Shown one piece after another: positions 44,226 to 56,404 of a stretch of DNA of 64,000 bases. The notes below the pieces were generated by a model. That model did not search any database. It saw only the letters and a list, made by a program, of their open reading frames with translations, and was not told the origin of the DNA. Made by a program: the position numbers and the translations under genes. The DNA comes from Cephalopachus bancanus (lineage: Eukaryota; Chordata; Mammalia; Primates; Tarsiidae), in NCBI GenBank assembly GCA_027257055.1, contig JAPVLO010000138.1:2728001-2792000 (forward strand), in the 5' to 3' direction. Positions within the stretch are counted from its first letter, which is position 1, and the number at the start of each line of letters is the position of its first letter.

Positions 44226-44750
44226 TATGCCATCTTCCAATCACTATAAACCCTCTTCCCTAAAGTTAATAACTACTGTCACCGTTAGTTTTGCTTGTTC
44301 TAGAAGTTTACATAGATGGAATTATACAATTAATATAATTTTTTATGTGTATCTGTTTTTTTCACCCAACCTTATATTTGTGAGAATTCTCCATATTTTT
44401 TATATGTAGCGATGATTTCTTTATTTTAACTGTATATAGTATTCTTCAGTATGAAAGATTCTATTTTATTTATGTTCTACTCTTGGTATATATCTGAATT
44501 GTTTCCAATATGAAGCTGTTACAAATAGACTACTATGAACTTTTTAGTGCATGCCTTTTAGGTTGATGTATACAAATTTCTGTTGCACACGTATCTATGG
44601 GTGGAATTGTTGGAACAAGGGGGTTGCATTATGTTCAGATTTAGTTGGTGTTGACAAAGAACTAACCAAAAAGTTGATACCAATTATCAGCAGTAAATGA
44701 ATTTCATTTGCTGCACATCTTTGCCAATATTTAGTTGTTTTTACCATGTA
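44226..44750 (-). mobile_element. Old L1 (L1M-type) relic
   Basis: Reverse-read 3' region: TTACATAGATGGAATTATAC, GTGAGAATTCTCCATATTTT, AGTATTCTTCAGTATGAAAG, ATGAAGCTGTTACAAATAG and TTGGAACAAGGGGGTTGCAT. Decayed and without an open frame. Confidence 0.65.
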
Positions 44751-45414
44751 AATCAAAAAAATTTTTAAATTTTCCTAGCTTCCTTAATCCAGACATTTTC
44801 TCTCTAAAATGAAGATCATTGAGGAAAATGAAGAACATTGTTTTTTAAAGTATCTTCAGTAAATCAATGATTCAGGGTCCTGAGGATGTATCAGATAATC
44901 TTCCACAATTCTGACTAGAATGCTCAAAATAAGGGCCTCAAATGCAAAGTAGATACTTCTGTACTAGATATTGCAAACATATGTCCCATCTGAAGAAGGG
45001 TCTCAATGTTTATTTTTTTATGGGTTTTCTTTTTAAACAAAAACAAACAGCTGACTTGGAATGTCTTTTGAACATATCAAGATACATTATTTTCTGTGCT
45101 AACACCAGATTTTCCTCAATACTATAACCTTCATACTATCAGAGCATTCAGAAATTCACCTAGAGGGACACTTCACAAAACAAGGTGTTCTCTAAATTTG
45201 TTGCACTTGCTGCTATAGTGTTTCTTTTAGCCAAAATTTCTTCCTCTGTATTTGAAAAATAAAAATAAAAACAAAAACTTCAAGTGCGTCTCCTGCAAAA
45301 TATGAGTGTTTATTTTCTTACAATTATTCACAAGAGTTTTTCTTAGGTCAGTGATTTCCAAAAGGTAGGGAAATTGTTTGGGTTAGAATTGATTTTAGGG
45401 GTAAACATGAATAT
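44751..45414. other. No recognisable feature
   Basis: AT-rich; no gene. Confidence 0.4.
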
Positions 45415-45480
45415 AAGTGTGTATGTGTGTGTTTGTGGGTGTATGCGTGAGTGTGTGTGTCTGTGTGCGTGTGTGCATGT
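45415..45480. repeat. (GT)n-rich imperfect microsatellite
   Basis: GTGTGTATGTGTGTGTTTGT-type interrupted GT run. Confidence 0.88.
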
Positions 45481-45968
45481 TTCAAAAAGTAGGCTGTTGA
45501 GGTGAAAGGAAAAAAAGCACAATACCACTTTTCTATATTTCTGTACCTCAGCCCTGAGCCCTATTTCTACAAAGAACAGACTGAACTTGCAGGGAAAATC
45601 AACATAGACAATTGAGTTTACAAAGAGAATATTGATAGAATATGATTACTGCGGGAAATTGAACTAATTTATGAGACATGTTATAGAACAAAACAAAAAC
45701 AATTTCAATACTCATGTGTCTAAGCATTTTTTCCAAACACCAAGCCATGGATTCTTTCACATCTCAGTAGGAAAAACCCTGGTCAAGTTCATTGTTTCCT
45801 GTGGAAGCACATTAGCATTTTTGTGTGGGTCAGTGATTTTAGCATTATTTTTCCTTTGATGAGAATGTGGTAGTAACCATGTCAAGTTCTTAGAGAACAC
45901 AGAGGCCCCAGTTTTTCTAATCTCTCACGGCACATTTAAATTACCTATCTTCTTTCTTCTCTCGTCTC

Positions 45969-45971
<3 letters not shown>

Positions 45972-46027
<56 letters not shown>
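45972..46027. repeat. (CT)n microsatellite, ~28 perfect units
   Basis: Uninterrupted CT repeat with CT-rich shoulders (45955-46080). A polypurine/polypyrimidine mirror tract able in principle to form triplex DNA; likely highly length-variable. Confidence 0.97.
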
Positions 46028-46029
<2 letters not shown>

Positions 46030-47138
46030 CCACCCTCTCCTATTCCTTCTCCCTTCCATCTGTACCTCTCTCCTCTCTCATATTCTTTCTTTTGTTTCTA
46101 TACACTCATGTAAAAGTCCTCAAAATAGTTAAAATGGTAAAAAGGGGGACTCATCTGATTTCATTTATTTAGCATGACACAAAATATTTTAAGGGGCAAA
46201 AGTTGAAATTTTTATTCAAACACTTCAAAGTAAAATAGATACTCTAGGGAGATTAATTGTATTTTCTATATCTGACTGACTCCCCCACCACCACTGCAAT
46301 CCAATGTATATATGCCTCCCAGAAGTATGAAATTCTCAATGTAAGAAATTAGACATGCACTACCCAATGAAAATCTGTCAATTCTTCTTGACTTGAGTAA
46401 TATCCAATTCCACTTAATTCACACTACTGTAAGTGTTCTAATTTTGATCACTAGAGACGTGCAGTATGATTGAGGTTTAAATGCTACCACTTAGTACAGA
46501 ATTATAGGGGGTCTTGATCTACAGCTCCATTAGAAAACGTCTCCATATCTGAATTTGATTTCATAGCTTCCCTTTCTTCTTGTCTAAATTAGTAATTAAA
46601 GTTTTGCATTTAAATAGTGATTCTGCTGCACAAATGGAATAAACTATAGATGTAAGCAATAGACTATTTTGCTAAGGCTTATTATGGTTTGGTTTGCCTT
46701 CAAAGTTCCATTAGTTATTTTATGTTTGAGCGTTCCCCCCTCCTTTTTTTGTTTATGGTGCTGCTACCATTTTGCTGTCTACTCCACCCCATGATGTTAA
46801 TCAGTCATTTCAACTTATCAAATAAAAATATGTACAGTTTCTAACACTGCCTTAGAAGATGATTTTATTATTATGATGGCTTTTAGCTTGGAGGTTTCTG
46901 ACAATTTTTGAACAATATTATTTCTTCTCGTCCTTAAAAAAATCATTTTTCTCATAAATTCAATGAGTTTCACTTAAATTAACATTTTAAAAATTCAGTC
47001 AAAAAACTATAAAAATTCAGAATAATTCTATAATTTTTTTCTCTTGTATAAATTTATGGCGGCATGTGATATCTCATCACATGGTAGTTTATAATACTTG
47101 CTAAAGAATCTCCCTAGAGAAAGAAACACTTGGCTAAC
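46028..47138. other. No recognisable feature
   Basis: AT-rich; no gene and no named repeat. Confidence 0.4.
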
Positions 47139-47452
47139 AAGGATATGCTTTTCTTTTTTTGAGTTGGAGTCTCACTCTGTCACCCAGGCTGGGGTGCAGT
47201 GACATGCTCACGACCACCCCTGTGTCAACCTGCTGGGCTCCGGTGATCCTTCTGCCTCAGCCTTCCAAGAAGGTGGGCCTACAGGCACATGCTACCATGC
47301 CCAGCTAATTTTTTATTTATGTAGAGACGAGGTCTCACCAAGTTGCCTGGGCTGGTCTCAAACCCACAGGCTCAGGCAATCCACTCGCCTCAGCCTCCCA
47401 AAGTGCTGGGATTACAAACTGGGCCACCGATTCCAGCCAAGGATATGCTTAA
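47139..47452 (-). mobile_element. Alu, full length, with target duplication
   Basis: Element at 47153-47438. Flanks AAGGATATGCTTTT and AAGGATATGCTTAA duplicate the target. Full junction type. Moderately decayed. Confidence 0.94.
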
Positions 47453-47559
47453 ATAGAAGAATAAATAGAAGAATAGAAAAATGTGCAACACAAATCTTGG
47501 TAGAAGGTTTTCTTAAAATAATTTTTGTCCTTATTGACACTTGATATCTCTGATCATAG

Positions 47560-47842
47560 TTTTTGAGTTGGAGTCTCACTCTATCAATCAGACTGGAGTG
47601 CAGTGGCTCGCTGCCGGACCACAGCCTCGACCTGCTGGGCTCCAGCGATCCTTCCACCTTAGCCCTCCAAGTAGCTGGAACCACAGGCGAGCACTACCAC
47701 GCCCGGCTAATTTCTGATTTATTGTAGAGATGAAGTCTTGCCAAGTTGCCCAGGCGGGTCTCGAACGCGCGGGCTCAGACAATCCTCTCACCTCGGCCTC
47801 CCAAAGCACTGGGATTACAGGCTGAGCCACAGAGCCCAGCTT
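47560..47842 (-). mobile_element. Alu, full length, second of a same-strand pair
   Basis: Starts TTTTTGAGTTGGAGTCTCAC with a very short tail and ends near GAGCCCAGC. Possible target duplication CATAGTTTTT / TATAGTCTGTTTTT. Full junction type; the B box is intact in reverse (GGGTCTCGAAC). It lies 120 bp from the previous Alu in the same orientation. Confidence 0.92.
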
Positions 47843-48673
47843 ATAGTCTGTTTTTAAGTGAAATATTTTCCATCTACATTACCATAAATTAGTTGAAATC
47901 TCTCAAAGCTTCAGGAAAAACTTAAAATGTAAGGAGAAAATAAAATGAGACACAAAAATGGGTAGCCTTACCGGAGAATTGGAGAAAGACTTCTGTCTGA
48001 TATGAAGCCTGTATAAATAAAATGCAAAGATATGAATTATTAGCATATTTTACTCTACATAGTTCAGAGTTCAATTAAATGCTTTTAAGAATCTAGCATT
48101 CCCTATGAAGTTAGCTTTATTGCTCGTAGTATCAATGCACATTCACTTACAACAAGTATTTTGATCAGTCATCTGAACATCATATAGTCATGACTTTTTA
48201 AACAATTAGTAGGTGAGGAGAAATAATAGACACAAGGTGTTGATTCACTAATCATAAGAAATAGCATTTTGTAAAGCACTTTTCCCTGCTTGTACGAAAA
48301 AAAGAATTAGCATTGTTGCAAACAGAAAAATTGATACAGCAGCAACCTTTCAATTTTTTCAAATATATGAATAAATAATAATAATGTAGCAAGGAAAAGA
48401 GCAACTTTCCCCAACTTTATTGTTATCCTGATCTGAAAGACAGGCTAAAATTTTGCCTCATAAAACTACAAATATATATAATAGAGCAGATTTACAATGC
48501 CAGTAAACTCCTGAAACACATTAAAATAGCACTTATCCTAAGAAAATATTAATACTTTCTGGCTGATTAAAATAAGTCCTTGTAAGACATCTCCTAGTCT
48601 GATTAGTATGAACATTATCTTAAAGTTTTTCAGACCACAGAATGTTGAGCTAGTGCTTTGAGTGAGACTTCTC
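47843..48673. other. No recognisable feature
   Basis: AT-rich; GAGTGAGACTTCTC at 48660-48673 next to the A run might be a relic Alu tail. Confidence 0.35.
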
Positions 48674-48778
48674 AAAAAAAAAAAAAAGAGAGAAAGAAAC
48701 AATAAGAAAGAAAAAGGAAAGAAGAAAGAGATGGAGGGAGGGCAAAAGAAAAGGAAAAAAAGGAAAGAAAAAAGAGCT
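48674..48778. repeat. Polypurine (GAAA/GGAA) tract
   Basis: About 100 bases almost entirely A and G, starting with a 14-A run. Probably expanded from a retroelement poly(A) tail. Confidence 0.85.
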
Positions 48779-49559
48779 GTCTTATGCAATTATGAAGGCA
48801 GAAAAGTCCTAAGATCTTCAAGGTGAGTCGATAAACTGGAGACCCAAGAAGCTGATGATGTACTTCGAGTTCAAAGACCTGAGAGCCAGGGAAGTTCTAC
48901 TTCTAAAGCTGGCAGAATCAAGACACAAGAAGTTACAGTTTCAGTCTCAGCTCAAATGCACGTTAGGCAGGAGAATTTTTCTTACTCATGGGAGGATAAG
49001 GCTTTTTGTTCTATTTAAACTTTCAATTGATTGGATGAGGGCACTATGCTTTTTTCAATCCATTGATTTAAATGTTAATCTTATTCAAAAACAACCTCTC
49101 AAAAACACCTAGAATAATGTCTGTCTAAATATCAAAGTACCACACGGCCCACTCAAATTGACACATAAATTAGCCATCACAGGTGAAAATAAAAACTTTC
49201 TATCCTGATTCATACCACATTTGCTAAAATAAGAGTCAATCTTAGGAAGCTATAGTAAAATCATTTCTAAATTATAAGTGTTTCAGTGATGGTACATATA
49301 AGATGCAATGAAATTATGTTTATATTGAAACATTTTGTTTGTAAGGAAGAAGGAATCAAATCTTTGCTCAGCACCTTCTATGTGGCAGGTATTGTATGTT
49401 AATTTATAACAGAAAGCCATCACTGGATTTTCTATAATTATCTTAATAATGAAAACAGGATCTATAATCCAAGCAAAGAGCATGTAAGATTCACTGGCAA
49501 ACTTTCCCTACAAGTTACCATTATATTTCAATAACTATTAGGAGGATGCTTCAGATTTT
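48779..49559. other. No recognisable feature
   Basis: AT-rich; the frames at 48855-49112 and 49283-49483 have no motif. Confidence 0.4.
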
Positions 49560-51735
49560 GTGTAAAGAAGTCAAACTTTCAGCAAGATGGAACTCCCCCA
49601 CTAAGACACTAACTTAATATACTAGCCAAAAGGCCTTTATGAGAATTCCAGAAGCCAGTTGTATTCCCCAGGCCAGCACCAAGAACAACCAAATTGAAAC
49701 AAGTAAGAAAATCCATTGCATTTCGCACATGATAGCCCTTTCCAAACTGGCACAACTTGATGTAATAGAGAAAAAGTGCCGACGCACAGCTTCTTCCTTG
49801 GAAGAGAGAAAAGTGAAACATATGTCCAATGTTCTGGCTTTTCCTGGAGCTTCCCAAGGAATTGATTTCTATCTCACCTGATTCAACACACTCATGGAGA
49901 TCTAGCATACTTTCCACCTGGGGATCACTAAGGACATAGGGAAGTTGTGATGCTTGTTGCAGTCCCAGAAAACCCATGGTGCCTCAAAAAGACAGCAGAG
50001 GGAGCAAGAGTTTACAAGATCCTGGCAAAAGACTCAACATACCTCTCTAATTGGGAAATTGTATGCCAATTCCAAAAAAAATACATGCCCAGAAAAAGTT
50101 TGAGAGGCTGCCAGAATTAATAGCTGGAATAATTGGTGAGGGTCTTCTCTTGTATGAAGCCAGTTCATGAAGACAGGGAAGGATGGTTACTTTATCAAAT
50201 AACCAAATACCAGCAATAAGATAATAAGGTATGTGAAGAAATAAAGAAATATGACCCAATCATGAAAGCAAAATAAACCGCAAAAAGCTAATCCTAAAAA
50301 ATTAAGTTCTGTAAATTACTTAACAAATAATTCAAAATAACTACCTTTAAAAACTCCATGAGCTATGAGCAAATACAGGGGGTGTCAAAAATATGTATAC
50401 ACATTTTAAGTGTGATGTTCCCTCAAAAGATGGCATTACTCAAATGAATGCTAGTGTCACTATGCGACAGGTAGGCCAGTCAAAGAAAATGGTGAGCACA
50501 CAGTTGAGCAAACATACCACACATTGCTACCATAATTCAATTCAACTTTGAAAAGTAACACATAGATAATAGCTCTTAAAATGTGTATAAAACAAACAAA
50601 GAGGAAAATGGTGCAGGAATAAAACAAGACTATCAATAAAGAGATATAAGCTATTAAAAGAATCATACAGAAAATCTGGTACTAAAGAATACAATAACTG
50701 AACTGAAAATTTTACTAGAGGACTTCAACAGAAGACTTGATCAAGCAGATGAAAAAAATCAGCGAAATTAAAGACTGCTCATTTTATATGATCAAGTCAG
50801 GAGCAAAAGAACATAAGAATGAAGAAGTGCCTAAAGGGCTTATGGGTACCATCAAGTGGAAAAATATAGACATTACAGAGATCCCAAGAGAAGAAGAGAG
50901 AGAAAGGGAGCAATGAGCTTATTTGAAGAAACAATGTCTGAAAACTTTCCAAATCTGAGGATTAACATGGACATCTAGATTCAATAAACTAGTGGAATCC
51001 AACTAGGATGAACTCAAAGAGGCCTACACCTAGAATGTGTCTACATTCTAATCCATCTGTCAAAAGTGAAAAGCAAAGAAAGAATTTTTAAAGCAGCAAG
51101 GAAAAAGCAACTCATCACATACAAGGAGGTTCCCATGAAGTTATAAACATAAATTTTTTCAGCAGAAATTTTATAGACCACAAGGGAGCACCCAAATATA
51201 TAAAGCAAATGTTAAGTTGAAGAAAGAAATAGGGAGTAACACAATAATAGTAGGCTGTTGCAACATCTCACTTTCAATAATAGACAGAACAACCCGGAAA
51301 AAGATCAAGAAAAACAGAGGACTTGAATAGCACTATAGACTAATTGCAACTAACAGACATATTACAGAATATTCTACTTGACAACAGCGTGGTAAACATT
51401 TTTTGCTGAGTGCACACAGAACATTCTCCAGGAGGGTAATATGTTAGTTGCAAAGCAAGTCTTAACACATCTGAAAAGATTAAAATAATACACAATATCA
51501 TTACTGGCCACAACTGAACGGCGCCAGAAATCAATAGCAAAAAGAAAACCAGAAAAGTGTAGTAAAAAAGAATCTGTTGTTCAGTGGATATAGAGTTGTA
51601 ATTTTTCAAGATGAAAAAGTTCTCGAGATCTGTTGCACAACTATATGCATGTAACACTATTCTACTTTACACTGTAAAATGGTTAAGATGGTGAATTTTA
51701 TGATGTCTGTTTTTCACCACAATCAAGAAAGAAAG
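49560..51735 (+). mobile_element. Old half-L1/L1 relic, split by a MITE
   Basis: The 5' end (AGCAAGATGGAACTCCCCCA at 49580) looks like an L1/HAL1 5' region. A charged ORF1-like stretch follows at about 50690-51230 (AAGCAGCAAGGAAAAAGCAA resembles the ARERK-type part; TTTTATAGACCACAAGGGAG the C-terminal domain). The 3' end has AGTTCTCGAGATCTGTTGCA and CACTGTAAAATGGTTAAGAT, typical of L1M/HAL1 termini. I see no endonuclease or reverse-transcriptase region between them, so a HAL1 origin is likely. All frames are broken. Frames at 49609-49977 are remnants or chance. Older than the one at 22915. Confidence 0.55.
50376..50592 (+). mobile_element. MITE (Tc1/mariner-like), copy 1
   Basis: About 217 bp after a TA, beginning CAGGGGGTGTCAAAAATATG with TGTATACACATTTTAAG, and ending CTTAAAATGTGTATAAAAC, an inverted form of the start. 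The interior contains CAAAAGATGGCATTACTCAA and GTCAAAGAAAATGGTG. It aligns over its length with the reverse complement of 60293-60531. No transposase. It sits inside the old half-L1 relic. Confidence 0.75.
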
Positions 51736-51894
51736 ATTTCAAAAGGTAATTTTAAACTTTATCTATTAAATATATGGACTACAAATTTATTTAGAACGCA
51801 CTGTCATATGTTAGTGGGGTCATTCCTTTTATTTTAACTCGAATGAGAGAGCAAGCTGACATAGACAAATACAAGACTTGTAGTGAGTTAAAAT

Positions 51895-52105
51895 CTCTGG
51901 AAGGGAACCATCGTTTTGCCACATACGAGTTCTAGGGCATTAGCCAAATTACATTACCTCTCCAAGTCAGGTTTTTTGTTTGTAATAAAAGAAAATAGAA
52001 TATATTACCTACCATATGGTACGTGATAAAGATGAGATGGGATATGTGCCCGAGTTATCTAACCCAGAGCCCAATCACAGTAGACAATAAATTTTCTTGT
52101 TCCTT
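51895..52105 (+). mobile_element. MIR SINE
   Basis: CATTAGCCAAATTACATTAC, CTCTCCAAGTCAGGTTTTTT, TTACCTACCATATGGTACGT and the AAGATGAGATGGGATATGTG series follow MIR order; old. Confidence 0.6.
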
Positions 52106-52329
52106 TTCCCTTTTCTTTCAATTCAGCAAAATTTGATTAGGCAGCCACTAATGCAGAGTACTAGAAAACCATTCCAAAATGGTTTTTTGGGGAGGCATTT
52201 TTTAATTACATGAGAAGTTATTTAAGAAATTAATTTTTATATAAAGGGCAATGACGATTAAGTGAATACAATGTTCTGTTCTCCTTGTATGCTTTATAGT
52301 CTTATATCTTATCATTTTGATAGCAATCA

Positions 52330-52480
52330 TATGTAGGACACTAATATTAATCCCATTACTAATAAGGAACCTAAGGGTTAAAAGACTCTATCTAACTCAC
52401 ATCCAAGGTCCTAACTAGTAAGAGCAGAGCCTCAACTGAATCCAAGTCTGACTCAAAAGCTCAAGCTCCCACCTGCTCCT
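52330..52480 (-). mobile_element. MIR SINE
   Basis: Reverse MIR order: TTAATCCCATTACTAATAAG, GGAACCTAAGGGTTAAAAGA, TCCTAACTAGTAAGAGCAG, GAATCCAAGTCTGACTC. Confidence 0.6.
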
Positions 52481-54258
52481 GAACTATCCTGTGTATGGAA
52501 GAAGAGCTCAAATGGGTACCACAGGCGTACACAGAAGAATAAATCAGTAAACAGCGAACAATCTTTATCTTTGGGTAAGGAGAAGAGAAAGGGAAAATAT
52601 CAGCCAAGTTCCTTCCTCTGTGCACTTCTAAATTTTCACCTCTTTCCAGGCAAAATGAGTTTTATAAAGTTTATTCAAATTCTCCCTCAGTTTCAGTATT
52701 CTGGTATTTGAGGCTTTCTAAAATGCTTTACAAATGGGAAACAAGCACAAGCTTGAATGACTGAAAGAGGGAGAATGAACAGGGCCTTGAGAGATATATG
52801 AAGTTTGAATCAACTGAGAATCTGGGGGAGTGCTCAGAGGCGGCAATGAAGAGGACTTCTTTGTGACTAGTAACGTTCTAGAGTAGAGGCTTTGCTTTGA
52901 AAAGGCTCAGCTGAAACATGTAAGGAGTCCAGTGTTCAACTTTAGACCATTCGTGACCCAGATCATTGAGTACCAAATTACCTTGAAGAAAAGTATCTGT
53001 AGATGCCACTTAAGACTCTGTGGGACTGCAATGGAGTTTCTCAGAAGGAGCCTGAGAAACCCAGGAAGTACTAAATCGTTTGACTTATATGTGAGAGGTC
53101 AAGTTGAACGAAAAATGTCGATAGAAATGATTTCCCGTAGGACAGTGATAGAACAAGAGAAGATTTTTGCCCTCCTAAACTGGATCAAACTCTCACTTAA
53201 GTTTATAGTTTTAGGTTTCACCTAAAACTCTAGGATGAGGCACAGGCATTATGCTTTTAAACATGCCCATCTTGTCTCTAAGTGGAAATAAGGCATTGTG
53301 TTTTCAGATTTACTCTTTTTGCATTGGTCTTGCTCTCTGTAGTCACATGCACACCCTCAGATAATTTTTTTAAAGGACAAAAGTAAAGAGAAAAACAAAA
53401 ACATGCAAAATATGTGTAGACTGTCTCCATCCATTAAGTATAAGTTATCTGTTGCTAGTTGGCGTGTAACTTGCCCTAGATCTTTCTTTGAACTTGTCTT
53501 ATTCAAAGTCTATTGTAGGGGTGTCGTATTATTGTTGAGTAAAGCAATATTCACTTTGTTAATGTCCTAAAACCCAGTAGGAAGTCTGTTAATCTTTTCA
53601 GCTTTCAGTACAAGTGATGCGAGTAACACCTAAAAATAACTGTTTTGTATATCTATATGTAAATATAGATATATAGGTATAAATACTTTTAAATTGAAAG
53701 TAGAAAATGAATTTTGATTTATGCTATTTAAGTATATGTACAGTAATCACACAAAACATTTTGAAATAGTACATGTTACGTATCTGTTCTTGGCTACCTG
53801 TAGATTTCAGCAAAGAAGTTTCTTTTGTTGTTGTTGTTTAAAAGAAATGCTAAAAGTCAAAAGTGGTGAGATTATCTGCAGTCTCAGTGGAATCATAGTG
53901 TATAGCATAGATAGTTGCTAGTCACAGTTGAAATTTGATTTATCATAATAAACATTGCATAAATTTCAATTAAAAGATTCACCCTGAGAGTACAGTGCAT
54001 TTAGTCTTATTTTTACTTCCGATTTTTGCTTATACAATATAATTCTTAGTGCTGTTGTATACCAGGATATAAAATGTCATGAATGTTTTGTTATTCACAG
54101 GTATTAGCTCACAACCCTCCATAACTTTGCAGAGGTGACTTATGTGTAAAATCACTTTATTGTAATCTCAACTTGTTAGTTCATTAACCAACAATACTCC
54201 CTAACACACAAATCTCACACACACATACACACCCTTAGTTGATATTTTTAATTAAATT
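52481..54258. other. Long stretch without recognisable feature
   Basis: About 1.8 kb of AT-rich sequence. The 97-codon frame at 52932-53225 and the 66-codon frame at 53721-53921 have no domain. No RNA gene seen. Confidence 0.4.
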
Positions 54259-54290
54259 TCACTTAATGGTGTCATAACACCATTAAGTGA
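54259..54290. repeat. Perfect 14-bp inverted repeat, 4-nt loop
   Basis: TCACTTAATGGTGT (54259-54272), loop CATA, then ACACCATTAAGTGA (54277-54290). Not part of any repeat I can name. It could fold as a hairpin in RNA or DNA but lacks a following U/T run or other gene context. Confidence 0.9.
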
Positions 54291-54445
54291 CATTTTTCTC
54301 TAGTTTTGAGACTTTCAAAACTGTGAATGATTGTTCATTGGAGAGAAAAATGCCAGTTTCTCAGAATGCTTAAATTTTTATTTCAACAAGCAGATTTCTC
54401 ATGGTTTTATTCTAACACTTTTTTTTCTTTATTTTTTTCTTAAAT

Positions 54446-54476
54446 GTGGGGTACAATTCAGGGTTAGGTATACTAA
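54446..54476 (-). mobile_element. Very short L1 3' tip
   Basis: GTGGGGTACAATTCAGGGTT AGGTATAC is the terminal ~30 bases of the younger L1 family, after a T-rich tail (54418-54440). An extremely 5'-truncated insertion, or an inherited fragment. Confidence 0.7.
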
Positions 54477-54869
54477 GTTTATTTTATGGGCATTATTTCC
54501 ATTTAAAAAATTATCTGTTTTTATAGTGCTTCACCAACATATTTATTTGTAAGTAAAGTTTAGTTAGATAAGCAAGATTTATCACCATTGATATATACAT
54601 TTTAATGATAGCATTTTTTTATCCATTCATAACTTTAAAATGTATGTACGGAATTTTAGAAATTTACTCTTCAGTGATTCTAATATAGTCCCTTCTATTT
54701 AAAAGAGATAGACAATTTAATATCTAAAAAGTATTTTTCATATAACTGTAAGATGAGAATCTGAACACAGTCTGGGCATTAAGGACTGATTAAATTTTCT
54801 CACGGAGTGCAAAAATCAGGCACAAAAGAATGGTAGAGTTCATTTATAAAATGATAGTTTCCATTTATA
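54477..54869. other. No recognisable feature
   Basis: AT-rich spacer. Confidence 0.4.
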
Positions 54870-55185
54870 AAATTCTAAGAAGCCGGGTTCGGTGGCTCAG
54901 CCTGTAATCCCGCACTTTGGAAGGCTGAGATGAGTGGATTGCCTGAGGCTGTGGGTTCGAGACCTGCCTGGGCAACTTGGCGAGACCTCATCTCCACAAT
55001 AAATCAAAAATCAGCTTGGTGTGGTGGCGCGTGCCTGTAGTTCCAGCTACTCAGAAGGCTGAGGCAGAAGGATTGCCGGAGCCCAGCAGGTCGAGGCTGC
55101 GGGGGCCGGGAGTGGCCACTGCACTCCAGTCTGGGCGGCGGAGCGAGACTCCAACTCAAAAAAAAAAAAAAAATTCTAAGAAATG
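54870..55185 (+). mobile_element. Alu, full length, young, with target duplication
   Basis: Element at 54883-55171. AAAATTCTAAGAA before and AAATTCTAAGAAA after duplicate the target. CpG-rich, undeleted junction (GGGCAACTTGGCGAGACC), GGTTCGAGACC B box intact, pure A tail. Confidence 0.95.
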
Positions 55186-55696
55186 CAAACTAATATATAG
55201 TAATGCAACAGACCGATGATTGGCTAGGCCAAGGACAAAGGGAATGATGGACTGAACAGAAGCAAAAGGAAACTGGTGAAGAGTAGAAATGTGCCATATC
55301 TTGATTACGGTATGGTTTTCAGGTGTGCATGTCTTTAAAATGTATCATACAGTACACTTTAAATGGATGCAGCTTTTTGTACATAGATTAAAACTCAATA
55401 GAATTGATTTTTAAAGAGAGATAAGTTTAGCCAAAATCAACTAACTCTTTAAAACACATCAACAAACAGACATACCAAAAAAAGTCAAAATTTTAAGTTA
55501 AATAAAGAAAAAATGATTTCCTTATGATTAATAGTGGGTATTAGGAACTGGTTTGATTAAAGTGTTGCTTTTAGAAATAAATTAACTATGGAATTCCATT
55601 TATAAAAATAAACTCTTTTCAAATAATATTTTTCCAACTTACTCATTGATACCTAAAGTTAAAATTTTCAACCATCTCTTAAATGGTTCAGCTACA
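55186..55696. other. No recognisable feature
   Basis: AT-rich spacer; no gene. Confidence 0.4.
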
Positions 55697-55805
55697 AAGC
55701 GCGCGTGCGCATGTGTGTGTATACATACATTGAAGAGTATCCCCATGCATGTATAGAGAAAGAGAAAGAGAGAGAGAATGACAGAGATAGAGATAGAAAG
55801 CAAAT
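55697..55805. repeat. GCGCGTG/GT and GAGA low-complexity tracts
   Basis: GCGCGCGTGCGCATGTGTGT at 55698-55717 is alternating purine-pyrimidine, followed by a GA/GATA-rich run at 55755-55800. Confidence 0.8.
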
Positions 55806-55875
55806 GTAGCAAAATTAGGTAATCTTATATCCATTCTCTTTTTCTTTCTTTTTTCTTGTTTTATTATTATAAAAC

Positions 55876-56079
55876 TGTGGGGTACAATTCAGGATTAGGT
55901 ATACAAACGCTGATTATGCAGGTACCCGTGAGGTGTGCCCCTCCCTCCCCAGCAGTTTCCCTCAACTGCCCATCCCACCCCCAGCCCCCACCCCCCTCTG
56001 CCTCCACGGTTTCTCACTACTGCCAATTCCTTTCTTATGTTATTATAATGGTTCAAGGTCCGCTTATGAGTGAGGCGTT
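55876..56079 (-). mobile_element. Lineage-type L1 3' end, 5'-truncated, with target duplication
   Basis: GTGGGGTACAATTCAGGATT, then the doubled G-rich module (55940-56030), ending at CCGCTTATGAGTGAGG. TCTTTTTCT occurs upstream of the T-rich tail (about 55837) and downstream (about 56083), a plausible target duplication. Includes only UTR and the very last ORF2 bases. Confidence 0.85.
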
Positions 56080-56404
56080 GTCTTTTTCTACCCTTTCAAT
56101 TTTACTCTAGTTTTGAGATTTTCAAAGTAAACATTTGAGGTTAAACTTAATCAGAGAAATCAAATTACCCTAATGAGCCTGCCCACTGAAATTGTAACAA
56201 CTCAGGGAAAGATAGTACTGTGGTGTGACTGCATATTTTATGAGGCATTAAAGTAGAAGAACTAAACCTCTAAAGGCATTGAGGATGAGGATATGCATTG
56301 TACAAAGACTGTGGACTTTACAGAGTATCAAAATATTCCATCTAATCCTCAGATTTTATATCTGGACATCTGGCTATATTTTAGAGGGACAATACTAAAT
56401 AATT

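Noticed and set aside
48660..48690. Alu tail relic (GAGTGAGACTTCTCAAAA)
   Set aside because: Upstream sequence does not continue as Alu; kept only as the start of a purine tract.
49609..49977. 122-codon minus frame
   Set aside because: Lies antisense in the 5' region of an old half-L1 relic; no domain.
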